Assembly: GCA_024402695.1 (NCBI GenBank)
Contig: JAKSTG010000003.1
Coordinates: forward strand, 94,482-158,481
Source: Treponema sp.
GTDB taxonomy: Bacteria > Spirochaetota > Spirochaetia > Treponematales > Treponemataceae
Length of the DNA: 64,000 nt
Direction: 5' to 3'
Shown here in pieces: positions 9,132 through 15,944 of this stretch. Each line of letters starts with the position of its first letter. Position 1 is the first letter of the stretch. The notes under the pieces were generated by a model that was not told the origin of the DNA, did not search any database, and saw nothing but the letters and a program-made list of their open reading frames with translations. The position numbers and the translations under genes were made by a program.

Positions 9132-9137
9132 AGTATA
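9132..9137 (-). promoter_or_regulatory. -10 box 6 bases before the AEC transporter start
   Basis: TATACT on the minus strand ends 6 bases before the ATG, which would place the transcription start at or next to the start codon. Confidence 0.45.
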
Positions 9138-9174
9138 GCGCGTTTCAATTCTTTTCGAAATCCCGAATTTTTTG

Positions 9175-9180
9175 TATAAT
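9175..9180 (+). promoter_or_regulatory. -10 box of tRNA-Thr
   Basis: TATAAT ends 12 bases before the mature tRNA 5' end. No good -35 is visible at 17 bases. Confidence 0.55.
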
Positions 9181-9192
9181 AAAGTATTATTT

Positions 9193-9265
9193 GCCGTTTT
9201 AGCTCACCTGGTAGAGCAGCTCCCTCGTAACGAGCAGGTATTCGGTTCAAGTCCGGAAAACGGCT
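9193..9265 (+). tRNA. tRNA-Thr(CGT)
   Basis: Folded by hand: the 7-bp acceptor stem GCCGTTT/AAACGGC is perfect; D stem GCTC/GAGC; anticodon stem GCTCC/CGAGC with one C-C mismatch at the loop; loop CTCGTAA with anticodon CGT; T arm TTCGG-TTCAAGT-CCGGA. The discriminator base is T and CCA is not encoded. Anticodon CGT reads ACG, threonine. The 3' 22 bases recur 208 bases downstream. Confidence 0.93.
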
Positions 9266-9280
9266 AAAGAAAATTGTGAA
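9244..9280 (+). repeat. 37-bp direct repeat, copy 1 (tRNA-Thr 3' end and flank)
   Basis: The last 22 bases of tRNA-Thr plus 15 bases of 3' flank are repeated exactly at 9452-9488. This is the geometry of attL/attR left by an element that integrated into a tRNA 3' end. Confidence 0.85.
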
Positions 9281-9451
9281 TTTTTTAACTTTTGAAAATA
9301 TAACGATTCATAAAATGGTGAACCGAATAACGGAGTGAGCGCAGAAAAAAGCGATGAAGGAGCTTTTTTCTGATAAGTCGCCATGGATGGCGACGACAGC
9401 GAACGTAGGCGCCCGAAAGGAGTAAACACGACGTTTACGACTGGAGGGGGA
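9281..9451 (+). mobile_element. Small structured insert between tRNA-Thr 3'-end repeats
   Basis: There is no coding frame here. It contains an 11-bp stem CAGAAAAAAGC/GCTTTTTTCTG (9342-9372), a perfect GTCGCCAT/ATGGCGAC hairpin (9377-9394) and GTAAAC/GTTTAC (9422-9438). The stretch AACCGAATAACGGAGTGAGCG at its start resembles the middle of the triple-hairpin repeats at 2.4 and 14.1 kb. It may be a non-autonomous insert or the remnant of a larger integrated element. Confidence 0.45.
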
Positions 9452-9488
9452 GGTTCAAGTCCGGAAAACGGCTAAAGAAAATTGTGAA
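9452..9488 (+). repeat. 37-bp direct repeat, copy 2 (displaced tRNA 3' end)
   Basis: This is identical to 9244-9280. It carries only the T loop and acceptor 3' half of tRNA-Thr, with no D or anticodon arm, so it is not a second tRNA gene. Confidence 0.85.
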
Positions 9489-9511
9489 GTCTTTGACTTA
9501 CGAAAAAAAAT

Positions 9512-10618
9512 ATGACAAATCTGTTTGTTGGCGACAATCTGGATGTTCTTACTTCACATCTGGATGAATGGCGTGGAAAAATCAATCTTATATACACAGA
9601 TCCTCCTTACAATACCGGAAATACTTTTACATATAATGACGACTTTTCACAGAAAGGGGATCGCCACAGTTCCTGGCTTTCTTTCATAAAGGAACGGCTT
9701 CTTCTTGCCCGCGAAGTCCTTTCTTCTGACGGCTGTATTTTTATTGCCATTGGCGATGATGAACTTTACCGCCTTAAAATCCTTTGTGATGAAGTCTTTG
9801 GCGAAGAAAACTTCGTTAACAATTTTATGTGGCTTCACGGTAAAGGGAAAAAAGATTCCTGGAGTCGTACCCTTACAGAAAACAATCTTTGCTATGCAAA
9901 GGACAAGAACAACCTCAAACCTTTTACTGAAATACTGGAAACAAACTGGGCTGTAAAAAACGCAGACAATGATCCTCGCGGTCCCTGGTTTTCGGGCAGC
10001 ATTTCTTTTTCAGAGAAACGTTCAAGTCCGACCCACAGAAATTTTTACACAGTAACTTCTCCAAGCGGAATCAAATGGGAACGCCAGTGGCTTTGTTCAA
10101 AGGAAGAGATGGAAACTCTTCTTCTGGATAACCGCATCTATTTTGGCGAAGCTCCTGAGTTCAAAAATGTTCCAAGGGAAAAAATCTTCAACGGCAAGAA
10201 AGAAGAAATCATTCCAAAAAACATAATCGAAAACGTTGGGTCAACAAGAGATGCCCAGAATTATCTGGACGGTCTTCTTGGTGTAAAAGGTATTTTTGAT
10301 AATCCAAAACCGGTAGGACTTGTTGAACATCTTATAAAAATCACCTGCATGGCTAAAGATATAACTGTCATGGATTTTTTTGCCGGAAGCGGAACTACTG
10401 CCGAAGCTGTGGAAAAATTGAACAGGGAAGACGGCGGAAACCGTTCCTGCATTCTCATTCAGAAAGATGAAAAGACTTTCGAAGTTGAGGATGGAAAAGA
10501 AAAAGCCCGCCGCGGATGCGAAGCTGCATTCGAAGCGGGTTTTAAAAGTATAGCCGAAATCACAAAGGCAAGAGTTGAAAAAATCCTGCCGGCGGGCCAG
10601 ACACTGAAAATCTTCTAG
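9512..10618 (+). CDS. Orphan DNA methyltransferase, type III Mod-like (beta class)
   Basis: A 368-residue S-adenosylmethionine-dependent amino-methyltransferase acting on adenine N6 or cytosine N4. Motif IV TDPPYNTG is at residues 29-36 and the SAM-binding motif DFFAGSGTTAEAV at 288-300. This order (catalytic motif first) defines the beta class, which includes type III Mod subunits and M.HinfI-like enzymes. No restriction or helicase gene lies next to it, so it looks like an orphan. It is shorter than full type III Mod proteins (~500-650 residues). It starts 23 bases after the displaced tRNA 3' end, so it may be cargo of a former integrated element. No clear ribosome binding site precedes the ATG. 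It converges with the acyl-CoA synthetase gene, overlapping it by 4 bases. The recognition site is unknown. Confidence 0.88.
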   Translation: MTNLFVGDNLDVLTSHLDEWRGKINLIYTDPPYNTGNTFTYNDDFSQKGDRHSSWLSFIKERLLLAREVLSSDGCIFIAIGDDELYRLKILCDEVFGEENFVNNFMWLHGKGKKDSWSRTLTENNLCYAKDKNNLKPFTEILETNWAVKNADNDPRGPWFSGSISFSEKRSSPTHRNFYTVTSPSGIKWERQWLCSKEEMETLLLDNRIYFGEAPEFKNVPREKIFNGKKEEIIPKNIIENVGSTRDAQNYLDGLLGVKGIFDNPKPVGLVEHLIKITCMAKDITVMDFFAGSGTTAEAVEKLNREDGGNRSCILIQKDEKTFEVEDGKEKARRGCEAAFEAGFKSIAEITKARVEKILPAGQTLKIF

Positions 10619-12630
10619 TTCTGGAAATTCTGCAGGAACTCCTGCATTGCTTCCTGGAATTTTTCCGGCATCATTTCCTGGAGTTTTTCAGGCATAATCT
10701 TGCGCTGTTTTTTAGTTTCCTTTGTAAACATAGCGGTAATCTTTGCTTTATAGTTCTGCAGAACTTTGTAACGGATCAGACCGCCTTTTGCAGAGAATTC
10801 TTCTTCAGGATGCTGGAAGTTTTCCATCATAAAGAAAGTGCTTACGCGTTCACAGTTTTTGAAACCGTTCTTTGAAGAAATAAGTCTTTCAATTTCACGG
10901 GTAATAAGTTCCTGTGCGAATCCTGAATCCAGAAGTTTCTGAACAGAATTGTATTTTTCTCCGGCATTGTCTGCCGATTTCTGAAGTTCAGCAACATCAG
11001 GAATGATGATGGCACCCAGAGTGTTTTCATCCTGGCCACATACAACTGCTTGAAGAATATATGGAGATTCAACAAGTTTTGCTTCAATAGGGAAAGGTTC
11101 AACGTTTTCTCCGGAACGGAGAACGATTGTATCTTTTGAACGTCCTTTAATTGCCAGTTCTCCGTTGTAGGTTGCAACTGCAATGTCTCCTGTATTTAGC
11201 CAGCCGTCTTCAGAAAGAATTTCGGCTGTAAGTTCAGGACGTTTGTAATATCCCTTCATTACGTTAAGACCTTTAATATAGAGAACACCTTTTTCACCAG
11301 GTTTTGCTGGAGTTCCGTCGGCCTTAATGATTTTTGCATCGTTGTATTCCAAAGGTCTTCCGATTGTTCCAAGAACAGGAGCAAAACGGTTTCTGATGGA
11401 AACGATAGGAGCTGTTTCTGTCATACCGTAACCTTCAACAACCTGTATTCCAACTGCGTTAAAGAATTTGTCCAGTTTTGGAGGACATCCACCGCCACCT
11501 GAAATTCCACAGATGAAGCGTCCGCCAAGAAGTGCCTTGATCTTCTTGAAGAAAAGTTTTTCTCCAAGGACACGGAGAGGGTAAAGAATACCGTAAGGAA
11601 TATAGAGAAGTTTACACATGGCGTGTTTGAAACTTCCCCGTTCTTTATAGTAACGGTTCAGTCCGTGAATTGTGTTTTTCATAGAAAGAGAACTTGAGGA
11701 AGCTCCCGCAAGAATCTGGAACAGAACCCATGTAAGGGCTGACTGTGATTTGATTTTCTTAGAGATTGACTGGTAAAGAGAATCCCATACGCGTGGAACA
11801 CAAGGCATGAACTGAGGACGAACCTTCTGGAAATCAGAAAGGAGAACCGAAGAAATAGGTTTTGAGTAACACATGGTTCCCGCAAAGAACATGATGTAGT
11901 ATTCCAGTTCGCGTTCGTAAACGTGCCAGATTGGAAGAATACAGAGAGAACGTTCTCCACGGTGGAATCCCAGAGTAGAGGCAATGCCTTCAAGCTGGCA
12001 CAGGAAGTTTTTGTGGGTAAGCATAACTCCCTTTGGAGTTCCTGTTGTTCCAGAAGTAAAGATGATAGTGGCAACATCTTCTGTTTTGCCTTTCCATACT
12101 TCTTTTTCTATTTTATCCGGATTTTTTTCGCGCCATTCGGCACCTGCTTTCATAATATCTGCGTAGTGCCAGATTTTTCTGCCTTTTACGTCAAAACGGT
12201 CCAGGGCTTTGTTCTGCGAATCAATAAGAATGATGTTTTCCAGAGTTGGAATATCGTCTATACATTCGCAGAGTTTACCAAGAACGTAAGGATTTTCTAC
12301 AGAAACTGTCTTACATTCAGTAAAACTCAGGATGTAGCGCAGTTCATTTACTGTAACATCGCTTCCGCGTGGAATATCGGCACAGCCAAGAACCATGGAT
12401 CCAAGGCTTACTACCTGCCATTCCTGGCGGTTGTCGGCAATATGACCAATGTGTTCGCCGCGTTTTGTGCCCATTGTAATAAGACCGGCGGCAAAATCGA
12501 ACATCTGTTCGCATAATTCTTTGTATGTTGTTGGCTGGAAAGTGCCTGAAGAATCTTTTGTAAGCTGCGCATCAGTAGCTGGAAAACAGAGTCCCTGATG
12601 ATAAAGCAGTTCTGGAAGTGTATTAATCAT
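10615..12630 (-). CDS. fadD: Long-chain acyl-CoA synthetase (AMP-forming)
   Basis: A 671-residue adenylate-forming enzyme that activates fatty acids to acyl-CoA. The P-loop motif SGTTGTPKG is at 193-201, then GYGMTETAP near residue 405 and GWLNTGDIA near 475. The length fits the eukaryote-like long-chain synthetase group common in spirochaetes, and there is no signal peptide. The promoter is very clear: TTGACA, 17 bases, TAGAAT, and the ATG follows 8 bases later with no ribosome binding site, so the mRNA should be leaderless or nearly so. The -35 sits in a 13-base motif shared with the fabG promoter, hinting at common control of lipid genes. Treponemes often scavenge host fatty acids. Confidence 0.9.
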   Translation of the reverse strand: MINTLPELLYHQGLCFPATDAQLTKDSSGTFQPTTYKELCEQMFDFAAGLITMGTKRGEHIGHIADNRQEWQVVSLGSMVLGCADIPRGSDVTVNELRYILSFTECKTVSVENPYVLGKLCECIDDIPTLENIILIDSQNKALDRFDVKGRKIWHYADIMKAGAEWREKNPDKIEKEVWKGKTEDVATIIFTSGTTGTPKGVMLTHKNFLCQLEGIASTLGFHRGERSLCILPIWHVYERELEYYIMFFAGTMCYSKPISSVLLSDFQKVRPQFMPCVPRVWDSLYQSISKKIKSQSALTWVLFQILAGASSSSLSMKNTIHGLNRYYKERGSFKHAMCKLLYIPYGILYPLRVLGEKLFFKKIKALLGGRFICGISGGGGCPPKLDKFFNAVGIQVVEGYGMTETAPIVSIRNRFAPVLGTIGRPLEYNDAKIIKADGTPAKPGEKGVLYIKGLNVMKGYYKRPELTAEILSEDGWLNTGDIAVATYNGELAIKGRSKDTIVLRSGENVEPFPIEAKLVESPYILQAVVCGQDENTLGAIIIPDVAELQKSADNAGEKYNSVQKLLDSGFAQELITREIERLISSKNGFKNCERVSTFFMMENFQHPEEEFSAKGGLIRYKVLQNYKAKITAMFTKETKKQRKIMPEKLQEMMPEKFQEAMQEFLQNFQN

Positions 12631-12638
12631 AATGTTAC

Positions 12639-12667
12639 ATTCTATTTAATATGACAAAATATGTCAA
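12639..12667 (-). promoter_or_regulatory. Consensus promoter of the acyl-CoA synthetase gene
   Basis: On the minus strand TTGACA (12662-12667), a 17-base spacer and TAGAAT (12639-12644) precede the ATG by 8 bases. TGACA-AAATA-TGTCA (12652-12666 as read on the plus strand) forms an inverted repeat across the -35 and may be an operator. Confidence 0.75.
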
Positions 12668-12701
12668 ATTGTCATTTTAGATGCCTTTACCTTATAACCT
12701 T

Positions 12702-12730
12702 TTGAAATTTATAGAAAAAAACAGTAAAAT
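12702..12730 (+). promoter_or_regulatory. purD promoter
   Basis: TTGAAA (12702-12707), a 17-base spacer and TAAAAT (12725-12730) end 7 bases before the purD ATG at 12738. Confidence 0.7.
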
Positions 12731-12737
12731 GCTTTCT

Positions 12738-14081
12738 ATGAATATTATTGTAGTTGGCAATGGCGGACGTGAGCACGCTATCTGCTGGAAATTGGCTCAG
12801 AGTTCTTTGGTTGATAAGATTGTTGCTGTACCTGGAAACGGTGGAACTGCATTTGAAGAAAAATGTGTAAACGTTGATCCAAAAAAATGCGATTACCTTG
12901 TTGACGGTGAAAATCCTTTCGTACAGATTGCAAAACACGAAAACTGTCGTATGGCCGTTATCGGGCCGGAAGATCCACTGGCAGACGGTCTTGCAGATGT
13001 ATTCTGGAACGCAGGTATTCCTGTTGTAGGTCCTAAGAAAGCCGGAGCACAGCTGGAAGCCTCAAAAGACCTTTCTAAGAAATTCATGAAAGAATATAAC
13101 GTAGCCTGTGCAGCCAGCGAAACTTTTGTTAATCAGGAAGCTGCTGTTGAATACGTTAAAAAGCACGGTGCACCTATCGTAATCAAGGCCGACGGTCTTG
13201 CTGCTGGTAAAGGTGTTACAGTTGCCGCTACAGTTGAAGAAGCTGTTGCCGCTATCGATGATATTATGAATTCCGGCCGCGTTGGTTCAGCCGGTAAAAA
13301 AATTGTTGTTGAAGACTATCTTGAAGGTGTAGAAATCTCGGTTCTGGCCGCTGTTTCTTGTACACCTGAATACGCAGTGCAGGGAAGTGCATGTATCGTT
13401 CCTTTCCTTCCTTCACGCGACCACAAACGCCTTATGGACGGAGCAAAAGGTCCTAATACTGGCGGAATGGGAACCGTTTGTCCTCTGGACGATGTAACTC
13501 CAGAAATGATGGCAGAATTCGACAAGACAATTCTCCAGCCAACTCTTAACGGTCTTATCAAAGAAAAGTTCGATTACCGCGGATTCATTTTCTTCGGTGT
13601 TATGCTTACTAAGAACGGACCAAAACTTCTTGAATACAATGTACGTCTTGGTGACCCTGAAACTCAGAGCGTTCTTCCACTTATGGACTTCGACTTTGCC
13701 GCTATGTGTATGTCTATCATGAACGGAACTCTCAAAGATTTCGAAATGAAATGGAAGAAAGGTTACCAGTGTTCACCTGTAATGGTTTCAGGCGGATACC
13801 CTGGAGACTACGAAAAAAATATCCCAATTTCAGTAAACGAAAATCTTCTTAAACTCAGTACTTCAAAAATCTTCTATGCAGGCGCCGTTGTTGGTCGCCG
13901 CAGCGATGACGAAGAACTTCTGACTTCCGGCGGACGCGTTCTTGCCTGTTCAGCATACGGAACAACATTCAAAGAAGCCTGGGAAAAAGCCTACATGGGA
14001 ATCAGCGCTGTTAAGTTCGACAAAGCCTTCTACCGCAAGGACATCGGACTTCCTGGAGCCGCTGAAAGTGGAAAGCTCTAA
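12738..14081 (+). CDS. purD: Phosphoribosylamine-glycine ligase
   Basis: GAR synthetase is the second step of purine synthesis, joining phosphoribosylamine and glycine with ATP. I start at 12738 because MNIIVVGNGGREHA is the standard PurD N-terminus. An in-frame ATG at 12681 would add 19 residues lying across the promoter. ATP-grasp features follow: KADGLAAGKGV near residue 155, GPNTGGMG near residue 235, and EYNVRLGDPETQ near residue 300. The promoter puts the transcription start at or within a few bases of the ATG, and no ribosome binding site is present. It is divergent from the acyl-CoA synthetase gene. Confidence 0.95.
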   Translation: MNIIVVGNGGREHAICWKLAQSSLVDKIVAVPGNGGTAFEEKCVNVDPKKCDYLVDGENPFVQIAKHENCRMAVIGPEDPLADGLADVFWNAGIPVVGPKKAGAQLEASKDLSKKFMKEYNVACAASETFVNQEAAVEYVKKHGAPIVIKADGLAAGKGVTVAATVEEAVAAIDDIMNSGRVGSAGKKIVVEDYLEGVEISVLAAVSCTPEYAVQGSACIVPFLPSRDHKRLMDGAKGPNTGGMGTVCPLDDVTPEMMAEFDKTILQPTLNGLIKEKFDYRGFIFFGVMLTKNGPKLLEYNVRLGDPETQSVLPLMDFDFAAMCMSIMNGTLKDFEMKWKKGYQCSPVMVSGGYPGDYEKNIPISVNENLLKLSTSKIFYAGAVVGRRSDDEELLTSGGRVLACSAYGTTFKEAWEKAYMGISAVKFDKAFYRKDIGLPGAAESGKL

Positions 14082-14104
14082 AGCAAGTTATAGGTAATAA
14101 ATAA

Positions 14105-14186
14105 TAGGGAGGGGAAAAGCCTTCCCCTCGCTCCGAACCTTCGGTTCTACGCTACCCCTTCTGCGGGCCTCAATCGCCGGCCCGCA
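14105..14186 (-). repeat. Triple-hairpin palindromic repeat, intergenic copy
   Basis: Three hairpins lie in a row: AGGGGAA/TTCCCCT (14110-14128), GAACC/GGTTC (14135-14147) and GCGGGCC/GGCCCGC (14163-14185). Read on the minus strand, the order and linking sequence match the in-frame copy at 2353-2437, with several base changes that keep stems paired. Confidence 0.65.
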
Positions 14187-14189
14187 ACG

Positions 14190-14214
14190 CCCGCTTTTTG
14201 GCGGGTATTTTTTT
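14190..14214 (+). terminator. Terminator after purD
   Basis: CCCGC/GCGGG with a T-rich loop is followed by TATTTTTTT. It ends just before the ribosome binding site of the M20 peptidase gene. Confidence 0.7.
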
Positions 14215-14226
14215 AGGAGAAATATC

Positions 14227-15447
14227 ATGATTGAAAGCATTAAAAATTATATGAATTCAAAAAAACAGGAAATGGTTGAGCTTCAGAAAAAACTTACATG
14301 TGTTAAGGCTCTGGCACCGGAAAACGGCGGTGACGGGGAATCTGAAAAAGCCGCAGTTCTTCTGGACTGGCTTAAATCAAAGGGATTCAAAAATCTTGAA
14401 GTTTTCAATGCGCCGGACAGTCGTGTAAGTTCCGGCGTTCGTCCAAGTATTGTTGCTACAATTCCTGGCAGCGATGCTTCAGCTCCTGTAATCTGGGTTA
14501 TGGCTCATATGGATGTTGTTCCTACCGGTGAACTTTCAATGTGGGAAACAAATCCATGGGAATGTGTAGAAAAAGACGGAAAACTTTTTGGCCGTGGAGT
14601 AGAAGACAATCAGCAGGGCCTTCTTTCCATGACTTTTGCTGCCTTATATCTGCTTGAAAATAATATTACTCCTAAAAATACAGTTAAACTCCTTTTTGTT
14701 GCCGATGAAGAATGTGGAAGTGCCTATGGCTGTCAGTGGCTTGTAGAAAACACAAATCTCTTTAATAAAACAGATATGGTCCTTATTCCTGACGGAGGAG
14801 ATCCAAAAGGTGAAACAATAGAAATTGCCGAAAAGAACCTTATGTGGATGAAACTTCACGTAAAAGGAAAACAGACACACGGTTCCCGTCCTGACACAGG
14901 AATCAACGCCTGTCTGGCATCAAATGACCTGGCACTTCGTCTTCACGGCCTTGAAAAAATCTTCAATAAAAAAGATGAACTTTTTGAACCTGATTATTCA
15001 ACTTTCCAGCCTACAATGCATTTGAAGAACGTAGATGGAATCAACATTATTCCTGGTGATGAAGTTTTCTATATGGATTGCCGTATTCTTCCATGCTACA
15101 CAATTTCTGAAGTTCAGGCAGAAGCAGAAAAAATCATTTCGGGAATCGAAAAAGACTACGGCGTAAAAGTAGAATTCTCTTTGGCACAGAAATCAGAAAG
15201 CCCTGCAACTTCAAAAGATTCACCGGTTGTAAAACTTCTTTCTTCTGCAATCGAAAAAGCTCATGGACAGAAAACCCGTTGCATCGGAATTGGTGGCGGT
15301 ACTGTTGGTGCCGAACTTCGCCGCGAAGGAATTGACTGTGTTGTATGGAGTACTTTGAATGATATGGCCCACCAGCCAAACGAGTACTGCATCATCGACA
15401 ACATGGTTAAAGACGCTATAACACTTTCCGTAGTTTTCGCCGGCTAA
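14227..15447 (+). CDS. M20-family metallopeptidase/deacylase (DapE/PepV-like)
   Basis: A 406-residue cytoplasmic zinc hydrolase. MAHMDVVP supplies His94 and Asp96, GRGVEDNQQG the bridging Asp, and DEECGS the catalytic and metal Glu pair. The lid domain begins near KLHVKGKQTHGS, and GIGGGT supplies the C-terminal segment. The family includes dipeptidases, succinyl-diaminopimelate desuccinylase and aminoacylases, and sequence alone does not separate them; the bulky insert and WETNPWE stretch favour a dipeptidase of the PepV type. GGAG lies 9 bases before the ATG. A repeat-filled gap follows the gene. Confidence 0.85.
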   Translation: MIESIKNYMNSKKQEMVELQKKLTCVKALAPENGGDGESEKAAVLLDWLKSKGFKNLEVFNAPDSRVSSGVRPSIVATIPGSDASAPVIWVMAHMDVVPTGELSMWETNPWECVEKDGKLFGRGVEDNQQGLLSMTFAALYLLENNITPKNTVKLLFVADEECGSAYGCQWLVENTNLFNKTDMVLIPDGGDPKGETIEIAEKNLMWMKLHVKGKQTHGSRPDTGINACLASNDLALRLHGLEKIFNKKDELFEPDYSTFQPTMHLKNVDGINIIPGDEVFYMDCRILPCYTISEVQAEAEKIISGIEKDYGVKVEFSLAQKSESPATSKDSPVVKLLSSAIEKAHGQKTRCIGIGGGTVGAELRREGIDCVVWSTLNDMAHQPNEYCIIDNMVKDAITLSVVFAG

Positions 15448-15491
15448 AACAGTATGTATCTGGTTTAAATCTACATATAAATTTAAATCTC

Positions 15492-15630
15492 AAAAACTTA
15501 CTCCCAGTCAAAAAGTGGCCATCTAGCAACGCTAGCTAGCGTCGCTAGACGCGTACGCGCGGCAAAGAAACTATCGAGCCGCGCTACGAGTCTTGCTGAT
15601 GGCACACTTTTTTCCTTCGCGTAAGTTTTT
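15492..15630 (-). repeat. Long-hairpin element A, copy 1 (139 bp)
   Basis: It has perfect 10-base terminal inverted repeats AAAAACTTAC/GTAAGTTTTT. Inside, GCCATC(T)AGCAA pairs with TTGCTGATGGC with single-base bulges. The centre has CGCTAGCTAGCG and GCGCGGC/GCCGCGC stems. The reverse complement at 47521-47659 matches at 138 of 139 positions by my reading. Confidence 0.85.
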
Positions 15631-15668
15631 AATACTTGTGTTTAATATGTACGTTTAAACAAAATGTA

Positions 15669-15903
15669 AAAAACTTACGACAGACGAAAAAGTAATACTT
15701 AAAATACATCTGCAAAAGAACTGACGCGAAGGAGCAAAATGTGATGTGCAGTGGCACTTTGAGCGTGGCTTTATAGGTTCCTATACACGCTCAACGTGCA
15801 GCGCAATATGCGCGTCCTGCACATCCATTTTGAGACTGGGAGGAAGTTCTTTTTATACTATATACCCTCTAAGATTACGTTTTGGTATTGGGAGTAAGTT
15901 TTT
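15669..15903 (+). repeat. Element D, interrupted by a nested element B
   Basis: The ends are AAAAACTTAC (15669-15678) and GTAAGTTTTT (15894-15903). Inside them AAAAAGTAATACTTA pairs with TAAGATTACGTTTT with one bulge. Element B occupies what would be the apical loop, so B appears to have inserted into a pre-existing D. Confidence 0.6.
15715..15855 (+). repeat. Long-hairpin element B, copy 1
   Basis: The terminal stem is AAAAGAACT/AGTTCTTTT. The conserved cores are GCGAAGGAGC on the left and GACTGGGAG on the right. The interior has GATGTGCAG/CTGCACATC, TTGAGCGTG/CACGCTCAA capped by TATAGG-TT-CCTATA, and a GCGCA/TGCGC hairpin. Confidence 0.8.
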
Positions 15904-15944
15904 GAGATTACAATTTAAACGTACGTTTTTTATTAAGGAGTGGG

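Larger units (their letters stand above)
15448..15944. other. Gene-free interval filled by palindromic elements
   Basis: There is no gene in these 497 bases. They hold elements A (15492-15630), D (15669-15903) and B, the last nested in D. An exact 19-base inverted repeat (15488-15506 with 15889-15907) encloses the whole set. GTACGTTTA-type motifs occur at both the inner junction (about 15645-15659) and the outer end (about 15912-15926). Confidence 0.8.

Noticed and set aside
9452..9488. Second tRNA gene
   Set aside because: Only the T loop and acceptor 3' half are present; no D arm, anticodon arm or 5' acceptor strand precedes it.
9512..10618. Complete restriction-modification system
   Set aside because: The flanking genes are tRNA-Thr and a convergent acyl-CoA synthetase; no restriction endonuclease, helicase or specificity gene is seen.
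12681..12737. N-terminal extension of purD
   Set aside because: The 19 extra codons overlap the -35 and -10 boxes and do not resemble PurD; the family start is MNIIVVGNGG at 12738.
15492..15630. Integron attC site
   Set aside because: The long bulged hairpin with unequal unpaired cores resembles attC, but the ends (AAAAACTTAC/GTAAGTTTTT) do not give RYYYAAC/GTTRRRY, the inner cores rather than the outer arms are conserved, copies are in both orientations, and no cassette array or intI is present.
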